Origin: a virus
Strand: one strand, 5' to 3'
DNA: 21,826 nucleotides
Virus record (IMG/VR): IMGVR_UViG_3300005935_000166
Span: 1 to 21,826 of that record
Both the position numbers and the translations under genes were made by a program. A model generated the notes under the pieces. It saw only the letters and a list, made by a program, of their open reading frames with translations, did no database searches and was not told the DNA's origin. How positions within the stretch are numbered: position 1 is the first letter of the stretch; every line of letters begins with the position of its first letter. Below, in pieces: positions 1 to 6,474 of the stretch.

Positions 1-45
1 TGTGTCACTATCTATTGACTTATTTTCTTCTTTATGTTCTGCCAT
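1..45 (-). CDS. Start of a gene cut by the window edge
   Basis: Only the first 15 codons are present, reading MAEHKEENKSIDSDT, so the product cannot be identified. The ATG lies three bases after the TAG stop of the upstream gene, as expected for the next gene of the same leftward operon. The visible part is hydrophilic and charged. No Shine-Dalgarno-like sequence is seen. Confidence 0.4.
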   Translation of the reverse strand, partial: MAEHKEENKSIDSDT

Positions 46-48
46 ATA

Positions 49-246
49 CTATTTTATTAATTCATCTATCATTAATTTTACAGTCTTCAAATAACTATGT
101 TCCAATATACTTCTATCAATATTTATTAATCTTTTTCTTTCCCTATCAATATATACCCAATCACCTCTATTACCATAAACATCACCATCCAATTTAGGCA
201 CAGCGCCAATTTCTTCTAAATATTTTCTTACATTATTTCTAATCAT
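49..246 (-). CDS. Small hypothetical protein (65 aa)
   Basis: The 65-residue product is charged, has no membrane segment and no motif I recognise. A GDW-containing centre (around residues 27-33) and a predicted helical C-terminus are the only visible features. It begins three bases after the glycosyltransferase gene ends. Its AAAGGAGT ribosome binding site sits at the end of that gene and supports this ATG. It is probably co-translated with the DNA-metabolism operon. Function unknown. Confidence 0.6.
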   Translation of the reverse strand: MIRNNVRKYLEEIGAVPKLDGDVYGNRGDWVYIDRERKRLINIDRSILEHSYLKTVKLMIDELIK

Positions 247-249
247 ATT

Positions 250-1011
250 TTACACTCCTTTTATTGGCACATTAACCATACCATTTAATAAATCAACAGG
301 CTTTTTAGGCTCTAATTTATATTTAATGACTGATCGCCCCCATTTTTTTTCAACGGCACGACAATACTCTATTTCTTTTTCCATAGTTCGCATACTAACA
401 ATCCCACCTTCATTATCTCCATGTTTACACCTATAAACAAATTTATTCCATCTAAATACTTTTTTATATTTCCTTAACACCATCAAGCTCATATCATAAT
501 CATCTTTAGTTCCAACCCTACTGTCAAACAACAAATTATGTTCTAAGTGTCCCTGAAAAGGTCCCAAAATTATATTCGTAAGGTTAAAAGGTAAATATTC
601 TTCATACTCGCTACTATCAGGTTTTTGGTAAACACCCCATAAAACAGTTTCAAACTGCTCACATAAACTAAACCCTTCATGCAAAAACCACTCAAAATAT
701 TCTTTTGGTAACACCTTGTAACCACATTTTAAGCTTTTCCTATTTTCCAAATACTCAATCTGTTTAACATCATCATCAATCATTACAAGCGGTCTAGGCA
801 CATTTTTCAAAATCCAATTACGCTTTTTAGTAATACTGCCATCTTCTTCATCAGGAATGATCAACATTTGATCTTCCCTTAATACTTTGCCATATTCTTC
901 TTTTTGACTTTCAGGTAAACACCATTTAGCAAAATCACCAAAATAATTAATTCCATTAAGAAATTGAGCTCGTTTGTAAGTAGGTATTATTATATTAATT
1001 TCTCTATCCAT
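250..1011 (-). CDS. GT-A fold glycosyltransferase, resembling phage TET-associated glycosyltransferases
   Basis: The 253-residue protein opens with a Rossmann-like strand and IIIPTYKR (residues 7-14), has KKRNWI (62-67), and then the metal/nucleotide-sugar motif MIDDDV (77-82). This is the pattern of GT-A fold family 2-like enzymes. The combination of PTYKR, RNW and IDDD is what I recall for glycosyltransferases found next to DNA base-modification genes in phages (the TAGT group described with TET/JBP enzymes). The acceptor is not visible; DNA base, capsid protein or wall polymer are all possible. It overlaps the ParB-fold gene by 22 bases, so the two are probably translationally coupled. The C-terminal half is unlike family members I know. 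The fold is fairly sure, the substrate is not. Confidence 0.75.
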   Translation of the reverse strand: MDREINIIIPTYKRAQFLNGINYFGDFAKWCLPESQKEEYGKVLREDQMLIIPDEEDGSITKKRNWILKNVPRPLVMIDDDVKQIEYLENRKSLKCGYKVLPKEYFEWFLHEGFSLCEQFETVLWGVYQKPDSSEYEEYLPFNLTNIILGPFQGHLEHNLLFDSRVGTKDDYDMSLMVLRKYKKVFRWNKFVYRCKHGDNEGGIVSMRTMEKEIEYCRAVEKKWGRSVIKYKLEPKKPVDLLNGMVNVPIKGV

Positions 1012-1589
1012 ACTTTTCCATTTAATATTCTTCCTGTGCCTCGTTTGACACTTTTTTCACTTAACGCATGACTTTTAACTTCTTTTATCCCAAGTTTATC
1101 TCTGGCAACTTCCCAATCCATTGGATTATCAAAATAGAGCACAACATAATTATGCTCCAATAACAATTCTTCACTAAATTCTAATTCAGGCTGTTCTTTG
1201 TCGTCACCAAGCATTTTGCTTATCTCATCATCAAAACCAACATCTTGCAACATATCTTCATCAAAATTAGCCAACTTATCAAAATCCCAGCTACCAGTAT
1301 TTTTATTTAATCTCAATGTTAATTCTCTAACTTCTTCAGGAGTTAACATTCTATCAGGAACCCTGCAATCTACATCCTCTGCTCCTTCACCTCTCAATAA
1401 TGTAATTCTTTGATGACCACCAACAATCATATTATCTAAATTGACAATGACAACATCAGCCATCCCGAATTTAGCTAAACTCTCATTTAATCTCCTAACC
1501 TCAACCTCGCTCATTTGTCTAGGATTTTCAGGATTAGGTATTAGCTCACTAACTTTTCTTGCTTCATTGTGCCAATTTATTTTTTCCAT
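990..1589 (-). CDS. ParB/sulfiredoxin-fold phage protein
   Basis: The N-terminal 75 residues form a ParB domain: LIPNPENPR (16-24), a helix with SLAKFG (37-42), and IVGGHQR (55-61), the nucleotide/phosphate-binding box of the fold. A segment with the LNKNTGSWDFDKLANF pattern and GFDDE follows, typical of phage ParB-like proteins found beside DNA methylases or other modifying enzymes. The C-terminal part has YVVLYF and a RGTGRILNG segment. There is no partner ParA and no plasmid-type HTH, so chromosome partition is unlikely. Known relatives act as nucleases, CTP-binding switches or DNA-modification accessories. It overlaps the glycosyltransferase gene. The start is the only ATG in range, 26 bases downstream (minus sense) of an inverted-repeat element. 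Confidence 0.8.
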   Translation of the reverse strand: MEKINWHNEARKVSELIPNPENPRQMSEVEVRRLNESLAKFGMADVVIVNLDNMIVGGHQRITLLRGEGAEDVDCRVPDRMLTPEEVRELTLRLNKNTGSWDFDKLANFDEDMLQDVGFDDEISKMLGDDKEQPELEFSEELLLEHNYVVLYFDNPMDWEVARDKLGIKEVKSHALSEKSVKRGTGRILNGKVWIEKLI

Positions 1590-1614
1590 ATTTTTTTATT
1601 ATTTTTTACAATCT

Positions 1615-1714
1615 ATTGAGGAACAACCTGCAAAAGATTAATATTCTAAAAACAACAATATACATAATCCCTGCCTTAACATGTAAAACAGTTAATTACA
1701 GGTTGCCTCTCAAT
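1615..1714 (-). other. Inverted-repeat element, possible structured RNA in the leader of the ParB-fold gene
   Basis: The arms 1615-1630 and 1699-1714 are complementary. Read as minus-strand RNA, 15 of 16 positions pair (13 Watson-Crick, two G-U, one A-C mismatch); on the plus strand only 13 pair. Inside are two further possible stems, TTAAC/GTTAA and GATTA/TAATC with ATATT/AATAT, giving a three-way-junction layout of about 100 nt. It fills most of the gap between the resolvase stop and the ParB-fold start. No terminal U-run follows, so it is not an ordinary terminator. The strand bias of pairing argues for an RNA role, but it could also be a DNA site. Confidence 0.45.
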
Positions 1715-1717
1715 AAA

Positions 1718-2077
1718 TTATAAATAGTACATCATTATTTCAACACGTGGATCACCACAACAATCCTCAAAATCCATGTCTCTTATTAAAAACCACCTAT
1801 CATCAATCTCAATTCCTCTTTTAATAGCATCCGCTAAACAATCATGAAAATTAATAACGTCACAATTTTTCTTTTTAATAAACCACCAACAATCAATAAC
1901 AATCTTATCTTCCTTAATAAACAATTTATGAGCTTTTATTTCAAACCTTAAAACCTTTTCAACATAATCATAATAATCTTTAACTTTTTTTGTTGTATAT
2001 ACAGATCCCCTAGAACTAAAACCCGTTCTGACATTTTTACTAGGGGGTAACGGTAAATTAAACTTTAATACTGACAT
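1718..2077 (-). CDS. RusA-family Holliday junction resolvase, variant active site
   Basis: The 119-residue length, LPLPPSKNVR start (8-17) and the DAI...IDDRW block (83-95) fit RusA-type endonucleases, which cut four-way DNA junctions as dimers. In E. coli RusA the core reads D70-L-D72-N-L-L-K76 plus D91. Here the matching stretch is D73-V-I-N76-F-H-D79, with D83 and D92/D93 retained. The second core aspartate and the lysine are therefore replaced; this may be a phage sub-family variant or a weakened enzyme. It overlaps the HNH-like gene by 20 bases and fits a recombination role. Family call is good, catalytic competence uncertain. Confidence 0.75.
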   Translation of the reverse strand: MSVLKFNLPLPPSKNVRTGFSSRGSVYTTKKVKDYYDYVEKVLRFEIKAHKLFIKEDKIVIDCWWFIKKKNCDVINFHDCLADAIKRGIEIDDRWFLIRDMDFEDCCGDPRVEIMMYYL

Positions 2078-2399
2078 AATATTCTGAATATTTTTCTAAA
2101 AATTTATTATCTCTATCTTTTAATTTATAATTTTGTTTAATTAATAGCTGTAAAGTAAGCCCTAAAAACTTTTCTATCGTAACTCGATCATTTAATTTTT
2201 TATAAAGGTGACAATCACTATTATTTAACGGCGCCGCATTTAAAATACTATTATGTATTCCATCACCTCTCATTCCTCTACCAAATATATGATGTAAACA
2301 ATCAGCATGATTTTGGCCACAAGCCCAACAAGTTTGTCTATTCCAGATAAACATATCCCTATCCTCTGCTTTAAAGGCGTTAAATATTCCAGTTTTCAT
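2058..2399 (-). CDS. HNH-type zinc-binding nuclease-like protein
   Basis: The 113-residue protein contains CWAC (24-27), then HH (36-37) with FGRG, N54 in SILNAAPL, and CH (63-64). This is the order of a beta-beta-alpha HNH finger with a supporting zinc knuckle. Such proteins in phages nick or cut DNA in packaging or recombination, and others resemble NinG/NinB-type recombination helpers. It lies directly upstream of the RusA-like gene and overlaps it, suggesting joint work on DNA junctions. The C-terminal 40 residues are charged and helical. The HNH assignment rests on motif spacing only. Confidence 0.65.
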   Translation of the reverse strand: MKTGIFNAFKAEDRDMFIWNRQTCWACGQNHADCLHHIFGRGMRGDGIHNSILNAAPLNNSDCHLYKKLNDRVTIEKFLGLTLQLLIKQNYKLKDRDNKFLEKYSEYYVSIKV

Positions 2400-2431
2400 A
2401 AACTTTCTAATGATTATAAACTTCTACTTTT

Positions 2432-3244
2432 TCAACTTAATTTTTGTAAAATTACATCCTTCCTACTGGAACCAAATACTCTTTTACATACAGACCTACT
2501 AGCAAAACCAAAATTTTTCACTTCTTTCCAAGTCGGAAGTCTTTTATTTTTTAATAAATAATTCTCATACTCAGCTATAACTTCATCTTTATTATATTTG
2601 GGGAAAAAATCTTTTTCTTTTCTTGCTAAGTAACTATTTTTCTTACCTAATTCTTTTTTTTCTTGTATCTTTTTGTCACTTATACCCCATAATTTTAATG
2701 CATCATAATAACTTCCAATTCTTAATTCTATTACACTCCTAATTCCACCATCAAGCTCTTTCCACGTGGGTATTCTTCCAAGATTTTTATATATTTTATA
2801 AAATTTATATTTTATTTGTAAATCACAAGTGCCAAATTTATTATTATATTGTATTGCATTTTTTTTATGTCTTTTAACAAATTTTCCAGACGAATGTAAT
2901 TTTTTATTATTACTTTGCAAAAGTTTTACTCTATTTTTCTTTTCTTTTTCATTCAAATTTATAAAATTATCCCTTATTTTATTACTCGTATTTTCACACA
3001 CAAGCGGAGTAAAATTACTTAATCCAACCATCTCTCTGTATTCCTCACAATTCATTCTATTATGTTTGTGCCAAATATGTTTAGTAACACTTTTATATAA
3101 TCCACCACATACATGACATTGTATTTTACCAGTGCTAATGCTTTGCAATATTACACCATAATATCCAAACCCATCTTTATAACTCATGAATGGTGGTTCT
3201 GATTTATAAAGCGGATATAAATCTCCATCTAAAAATTCACTCAT
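2432..3244 (-). CDS. DNA-binding protein with MucR/Ros-like zinc finger and two HNR repeats
   Basis: Residues 40-75 contain C43-x2-C46, H56 and H61 followed by EEYREMVGL, closely resembling the zinc-finger core of Ros/MucR regulators. A lysine-rich linker follows. Two repeats, one with GRIPTWKEL...GSYYDALKLWG and one with RLPTWKEV...GSSRKDVI, match homing-endonuclease-associated repeats (HNR), small DNA-contacting units usually found C-terminal to HNH or LAGLIDADG nucleases. No nuclease motif is seen, so this looks like a binding protein built from endonuclease parts: a regulator or a site-specific recruiter. It ends one base before the start-side neighbour's stop region (two-base gap to the 172-residue gene), indicating co-transcription. 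The domain order is unusual. Confidence 0.65.
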   Translation of the reverse strand: MSEFLDGDLYPLYKSEPPFMSYKDGFGYYGVILQSISTGKIQCHVCGGLYKSVTKHIWHKHNRMNCEEYREMVGLSNFTPLVCENTSNKIRDNFINLNEKEKKNRVKLLQSNNKKLHSSGKFVKRHKKNAIQYNNKFGTCDLQIKYKFYKIYKNLGRIPTWKELDGGIRSVIELRIGSYYDALKLWGISDKKIQEKKELGKKNSYLARKEKDFFPKYNKDEVIAEYENYLLKNKRLPTWKEVKNFGFASRSVCKRVFGSSRKDVILQKLS

Positions 3245-3245
3245 A

Positions 3246-3764
3246 CTATTTTTTTAATTTAATTAAAAACTTTTTAAATTGATTTGTGAAAAAATCTCTC
3301 TCTTTTTGCCATTTTTCTTCATTGACATTATTCCTGTTAGAAATATCTAGCCATGTCTCAAAAGCCAAGATAATCTCATCTATTTTATAAGTTGTCCTAG
3401 GTTTACCTACATCATCTTTTCTTTTACCTAAATATTTTTGCCGTATTTTAAACCAACTAACAGTCTTGTCAAAACTTTCTAATACATCATAAACTTTGTC
3501 AAACATCTTTCGAAATTTTATACAATCATATAAGTCACTAACACTCAAACCAATATCCTTGCTAAAAGCTTCCATAAAAACACCACTACCATGTGCCAAT
3601 CTAACATAACCAGCATCATTAACAATTCTATCTCCTATCCCCCATTTACCCTCAATAACTTCCATTCTTGCCCTGTACTGAGTCTCAACAACAATACTTC
3701 TACAATCAACAACCATCCCATCATACCAATCCGCACTTTTAAAATTTATTAACTCCTTTTTCAT
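3246..3764 (-). CDS. Conserved phage-type protein of unknown function (172 aa)
   Basis: The protein has an N-terminal WYDGMVVDCRSIVVET-like helix, a GDRIVND segment, a central helical part with KDIGLSVSDLYDCIKF, and VSWFKIRQKYLG. This helical layout resembles phage proteins related to the N-terminal region of YhcG/DUF1016 and to initiator-like DNA-binding proteins, where the LS.SDLY helix would be HTH-like. No enzymatic motif is visible. The ATG has a good AAGAGGAG ribosome binding site. It lies directly downstream of the origin-like gap with a DnaA box and AT-rich repeats, so a replication or regulatory role is a reasonable guess only. Confidence 0.6.
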   Translation of the reverse strand: MKKELINFKSADWYDGMVVDCRSIVVETQYRARMEVIEGKWGIGDRIVNDAGYVRLAHGSGVFMEAFSKDIGLSVSDLYDCIKFRKMFDKVYDVLESFDKTVSWFKIRQKYLGKRKDDVGKPRTTYKIDEIILAFETWLDISNRNNVNEEKWQKERDFFTNQFKKFLIKLKK

Positions 3765-4047
3765 ACTCCTCTTAATAGTAATTTTAGTCTTTATATATAA
3801 GTAATAATAATAATAAGTAAGTTAATAACTTTTAATTTTTGCCAAAAACAGCTATTCCTTGGCTAAACTTAGTTAAATATTTATCCACAACACCTGTTAA
3901 TAACTTATTAATAACTCTATATATATCTGTTAATAAAATGTTTACAACTTTATACTACCACGGAGATAAGATATAAGATTGCTTTTGGCTTTTGCACTCT
4001 AGCAATAGCACCAAATTAGGCTCTTTACTTTCCGTAATAGTAGATAA
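3765..4047. other. Origin-like AT-rich intergenic region with DnaA box and 9-mer repeats
   Basis: This 283-base gap contains a perfect DnaA box TTATCCACA (3881-3889) and three exact copies of TTAATAACT (3822-3830, 3897-3905, 3908-3916), the last two spaced 11 bases, one helical turn. A run of TAA triplets lies at about 3804-3816 and an ATATAT stretch at 3919-3926. It sits beside the stand-alone DnaA domain IV gene. DnaA box plus iterated AT-rich 9-mers plus a cognate-type protein is the classical arrangement of a replication origin or of a DnaA-controlled promoter. Part 3968-4047 shows nothing I recognise. Confidence 0.45.
3920..3947 (-). promoter_or_regulatory. Possible promoter for the genes at 3764 and beyond
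   Basis: On the minus strand TTGTAA (3942-3947) is followed after 16 bases by TATATA (3920-3925). The two 11-base-spaced TTAATAACT repeats and the DnaA box lie just downstream of the -10. The leader to the ATG at 3764 would be about 150 nt. In DNA this AT-rich such matches arise easily by chance. Confidence 0.3.
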
Positions 4048-4326
4048 TTACAAACATTTTTCAACATATTTGTCAACCAATCTTTGCAAATATGGTCTAT
4101 TTTCAATCCTCTTAACGAGATTAATTACAGTTGTGTGGTCACTCCGATTAATTAATTTTTTAATTTTATTAAGCGGATAACCGATCTGTAAAAAAACATT
4201 TGCAACTATACATCTGACATCAACTAAATCAAAATCTCTTTTTCTGCTTTTTAATTGATACAATGTAATGCCATTGTCTTTACAAATCATTTTTACAATT
4301 TCATCGTCTTTGATTCTTATATTCAT
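4048..4326 (-). CDS. Stand-alone DnaA domain IV (DNA-binding domain) protein
   Basis: The 92-residue product corresponds to the DnaA C-terminal DNA-binding domain only. SRKR (27-30) and R38 match the basic region of the HTH; S62-DHTTV (63-67) is the DnaA signature, equivalent to E. coli D433-H434-T435-T436, which read the DnaA box in the major groove. The AAA+ ATPase and helicase-loading domains are absent, so it can bind TTATCCACA-type boxes but cannot itself melt DNA. It could compete with host DnaA, mark a phage origin, or control transcription. It has its own promoter with a DnaA-like box between -35 and -10. That -10 is so near the ATG that the transcript should be leaderless or nearly so. 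Confidence 0.9.
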   Translation of the reverse strand: MNIRIKDDEIVKMICKDNGITLYQLKSRKRDFDLVDVRCIVANVFLQIGYPLNKIKKLINRSDHTTVINLVKRIENRPYLQRLVDKYVEKCL

Positions 4327-4334
4327 ATGCTAGA

Positions 4335-4363
4335 ATTGTACCATAATTTTAATCCACAATCAA
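4335..4363 (-). promoter_or_regulatory. Promoter of the DnaA-domain gene, with DnaA-like box in the spacer
   Basis: On the minus strand TTGATT (4358-4363), a 17-base spacer and TACAAT (4335-4340) form a good sigma-70 promoter. The spacer holds TAATCCACA (4350-4358), one mismatch from the DnaA box. The predicted start of transcription is within a few bases of the ATG at 4326. The layout suggests autorepression by the encoded DnaA domain or control by host DnaA. Confidence 0.6.
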
Positions 4364-4373
4364 TACTTTCATC

Positions 4374-4400
4374 AAGGAATACCTTTTCATAAGATATTCC
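4374..4400. repeat. Short inverted repeat between SSB and DnaA-domain genes
   Basis: GGAATA (4376-4381) and TATTCC (4395-4400) are perfect 6-base arms around 13 bases; AAGG-AATA-CCTT (4374-4385) is a smaller overlapping palindrome. There is no T-run, so it is more like a protein-binding site than a terminator. It lies just upstream of the DnaA-domain promoter. Confidence 0.3.
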
Positions 4401-4412
4401 CACACAAAAATA

Positions 4413-5180
4413 TTAAAACGGTATATCATCAACATTAATACCCTCTCTTGATTCAATATCCAAATCAGTCTTCTTTGTTGGTTTTTCTACCTGAATGACG
4501 GGCAATTCTTCCTTATCTTCTTTGTCATCTTTTTTCTTAGTGCTTTCCCAATTCATTTTTTCAGGATCCAATCCAGCCTCCTGTGCCGCTTTTTTCTTCA
4601 TTGAAGTAACAAACCTTTCAGGATCAATGTTAGCTTTTCGTACTTTAGTTTTTTCTTCTTCTGATAACTCATTATTTAGACTATTAATAACTAAATCAGC
4701 AGAATAAGTAGTCCTTCCGTCTGTTTTTTTAGTTACATCAATATCAAAACTAGGAGAACCATCTTTATTGAACGGATAATCTTCTTTATTACTCCATTCA
4801 CTGATTCTCTTGCTAATTGAATAAGGTATTTTAGCAATTTTTACATCACCATCATTCCTATCAATCACACCACAAACCATTTGAACCGAGACACCTGGCA
4901 AATTATTAATTAACTTTTTCTTTTCATCATCATCAACATCTTGTCTGGCATAAATCTCTGCTACATCTTTTTGAACTTCAACACAAATTTTACATCCTCT
5001 ATGCATACCAAAACAAGTGCTAGCTTTTCCACTAATCCAATGGTTACCCAACGGCTTAAAACCAGTAACTATTCTAATTCTGTAAGTACCATCTTCTTTA
5101 AAATTAAGATAAGTGGTTTCATATTTTTTTCCAGTAGAATATTCCTCTCTTGTTTGTTCCATAGCTTTGTTTATATCCAT
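4413..5180 (-). CDS. Single-stranded DNA-binding protein, gp32-like
   Basis: The 255-residue protein has an OB-type N-terminal half (GTYRIRIVTGFKPLGNHWI, then VQMVCGVIDRNDG) with a zinc-site candidate C56, H60, C63, C66. A charged linker follows, and the extreme C-terminus is acidic with DDIPF. The DDIPF tip is the classic protein-interaction tail of bacterial SSBs and many phage ssDNA-binding proteins; the zinc knuckle within the OB region recalls T4 gp32. It would coat single strands during phage replication and recombination and recruit partners such as the neighbouring nuclease and resolvase. It is transcribed with the recombination genes. Family is inferred from layout and tail rather than strong sequence identity. 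Confidence 0.75.
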   Translation of the reverse strand: MDINKAMEQTREEYSTGKKYETTYLNFKEDGTYRIRIVTGFKPLGNHWISGKASTCFGMHRGCKICVEVQKDVAEIYARQDVDDDEKKKLINNLPGVSVQMVCGVIDRNDGDVKIAKIPYSISKRISEWSNKEDYPFNKDGSPSFDIDVTKKTDGRTTYSADLVINSLNNELSEEEKTKVRKANIDPERFVTSMKKKAAQEAGLDPEKMNWESTKKKDDKEDKEELPVIQVEKPTKKTDLDIESREGINVDDIPF

Positions 5181-5236
5181 GTTATTTTTAATTATTTATT
5201 AGTATTCATAATTTTCTAATCTCGACCTTTATTGCT

Positions 5237-5368
5237 TTATAAACTTATTAACAATGCTATAATAAATAACACACCATAGAAAGCTAAAGTAATAGCTAAA
5301 TTGTGACCCCAAATTGCCAATGCACGTGTCCAAAATTTATCACTAAATATGTATGATTCTCTTTTCAT
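5237..5368 (-). CDS. Small membrane peptide (43 aa)
   Basis: A 43-residue ORF starts at an ATG with an unusually strong ribosome binding site, AGGTGGTGAT, five bases upstream. The sequence has a hydrophilic N-terminus (MKRESYIFSDKFW) followed by one long hydrophobic segment (about residues 16-43, ITLAFYGVLFIIALLISL at the end), so it should be a single-pass inner-membrane peptide. It lies between the nuclease and SSB genes. Function is unknown; membrane anchoring of replication, superinfection exclusion or lysis regulation are possibilities without direct support. Most neighbours lack such a ribosome binding site, so expression may be high. Confidence 0.6.
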   Translation of the reverse strand: MKRESYIFSDKFWTRALAIWGHNLAITLAFYGVLFIIALLISL

Positions 5369-5406
5369 TTTTATCACCACCTTTCCTAGTCGTCCTTAAA
5401 CAACTA

Positions 5407-6414
5407 TTAAAGTCCTTTATTTTTAATATAATTAGCTTTTATCTCATCATTCTTATCCTTAATTTCGCCCTTAATCGAACCTACCCAATCTTCAAGATTT
5501 TTAAATCCCGTCAATCGTTTAGGCCACATTGACCTTTCAATTTCCCAGTTCTTTTCATAACAACCAGTAATAACATACTTTTCTTTATTCTTCTGAAATC
5601 TTATCTTACCTCGTTTATTAAATACAACATTATCAGGTTTTGGAGGTTCTTGTTTTTTTCTTATAAACTCTGACATTTCAGTCATATCTTTGTCATACTT
5701 TTCAACCAATTTTTTATCATTCAAAAAAACAGGAAATTCTGCTGTTACTAAATCATCCTTACTGATATATAACACTCTACCCTCTTGAATATTATTAGCT
5801 TTTATATAAGCATAACATTGTAGAGTATGCCACGGGTATGCTTCTTGTAAATAATCTTTCTTGTGCCAAAAAGCCATTGAGTTAATCGACTTCACTTCAT
5901 AAATTAATTCAGGTAAACCATTTGGATATTTTTCAATTAATTTTTCAACCATCAATAAAGTTCTTTCCTTAACAAAATCTGAAAATTCCATCTGCTCACA
6001 AAGTTGTTTTGCCTTATCATGATTAGGTTTACCGCCAGCTAAAACGTCATACTTACCTAACATTTTTAAGTGGTTTTTTGTTGGTTCAATAATTGACCAG
6101 CCACTATCATCTTGAGAATTGATAAAAATTCCACAAGCCTTAAAGACATTTTTAAGTAAGTTATGAAATTCATCACCTGCGGAGAATATCCTTAGAACTC
6201 TATCCTCAAATTGTCTTTCCTCAGGAACTCCCATCATTTTTTGATAACGTTCCCAGTAATTTTTACCCAAATCACTAGGACTAATATAATCCCTGACTTT
6301 TGGTTCCCTTCTTTTTGTTAGATTGAGATTATCATTCCAAATTCCCTGAATAGACCACTTCATATCCTTCAATCTTTCTTCTTCTCTTTTAGTTGTTTCT
6401 TCTTGTTTTGTCAT
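5407..6414 (-). CDS. PD-(D/E)XK nuclease of the RecB/Cas4 group
   Basis: The 335-residue protein has the ordered motifs of RecB-like exonucleases: GDEFHNLL with H84, D123 in GKYDVLA, E173-V-K175 in LIYEVKS, and Q199-C-Y-A-Y203 (QxxxY). The N-terminal YISPSDLG region is also usual. Such phage proteins resect DNA ends for recombination or repair, and Cas4-like members may carry an iron-sulphur cluster. Here only scattered cysteines are seen (C94, C139, C200), so a cluster is not supported. The C-terminal 90 residues are lysine-rich. It is upstream of the SSB gene in the same direction and probably works with the SSB and resolvase. No clear ribosome binding site precedes the ATG. Confidence 0.85.
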   Translation of the reverse strand: MTKQEETTKREEERLKDMKWSIQGIWNDNLNLTKRREPKVRDYISPSDLGKNYWERYQKMMGVPEERQFEDRVLRIFSAGDEFHNLLKNVFKACGIFINSQDDSGWSIIEPTKNHLKMLGKYDVLAGGKPNHDKAKQLCEQMEFSDFVKERTLLMVEKLIEKYPNGLPELIYEVKSINSMAFWHKKDYLQEAYPWHTLQCYAYIKANNIQEGRVLYISKDDLVTAEFPVFLNDKKLVEKYDKDMTEMSEFIRKKQEPPKPDNVVFNKRGKIRFQKNKEKYVITGCYEKNWEIERSMWPKRLTGFKNLEDWVGSIKGEIKDKNDEIKANYIKNKGL

Positions 6415-6440
6415 AATGTATTAATTTAATTTTAACATAC

Positions 6441-6472
6441 TTAATAACTTTATACCACAATATTTATCCACA
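6441..6472. promoter_or_regulatory. Second DnaA box with TTAATAACT repeat
   Basis: In the 60-base gap between the nuclease and HTH genes there is a perfect TTATCCACA (6464-6472) and a copy of TTAATAACT (6441-6449), the same pair of elements as in the origin-like gap at 3765-4047. The two gaps also share AACTTTATAC next to them. It may be a DnaA-responsive promoter of the nuclease/SSB genes or part of a split origin. Confidence 0.5.
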
Positions 6473-6474
6473 AC

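Noticed and set aside
2307-3116. Plus-strand ORFs over the zinc-finger/HNR and HNH genes
   Set aside because: They lie opposite well-supported minus-strand genes, are Phe/Leu/Ser-rich as expected for the complement of lysine-rich coding sequence, and have no ribosome binding sites.
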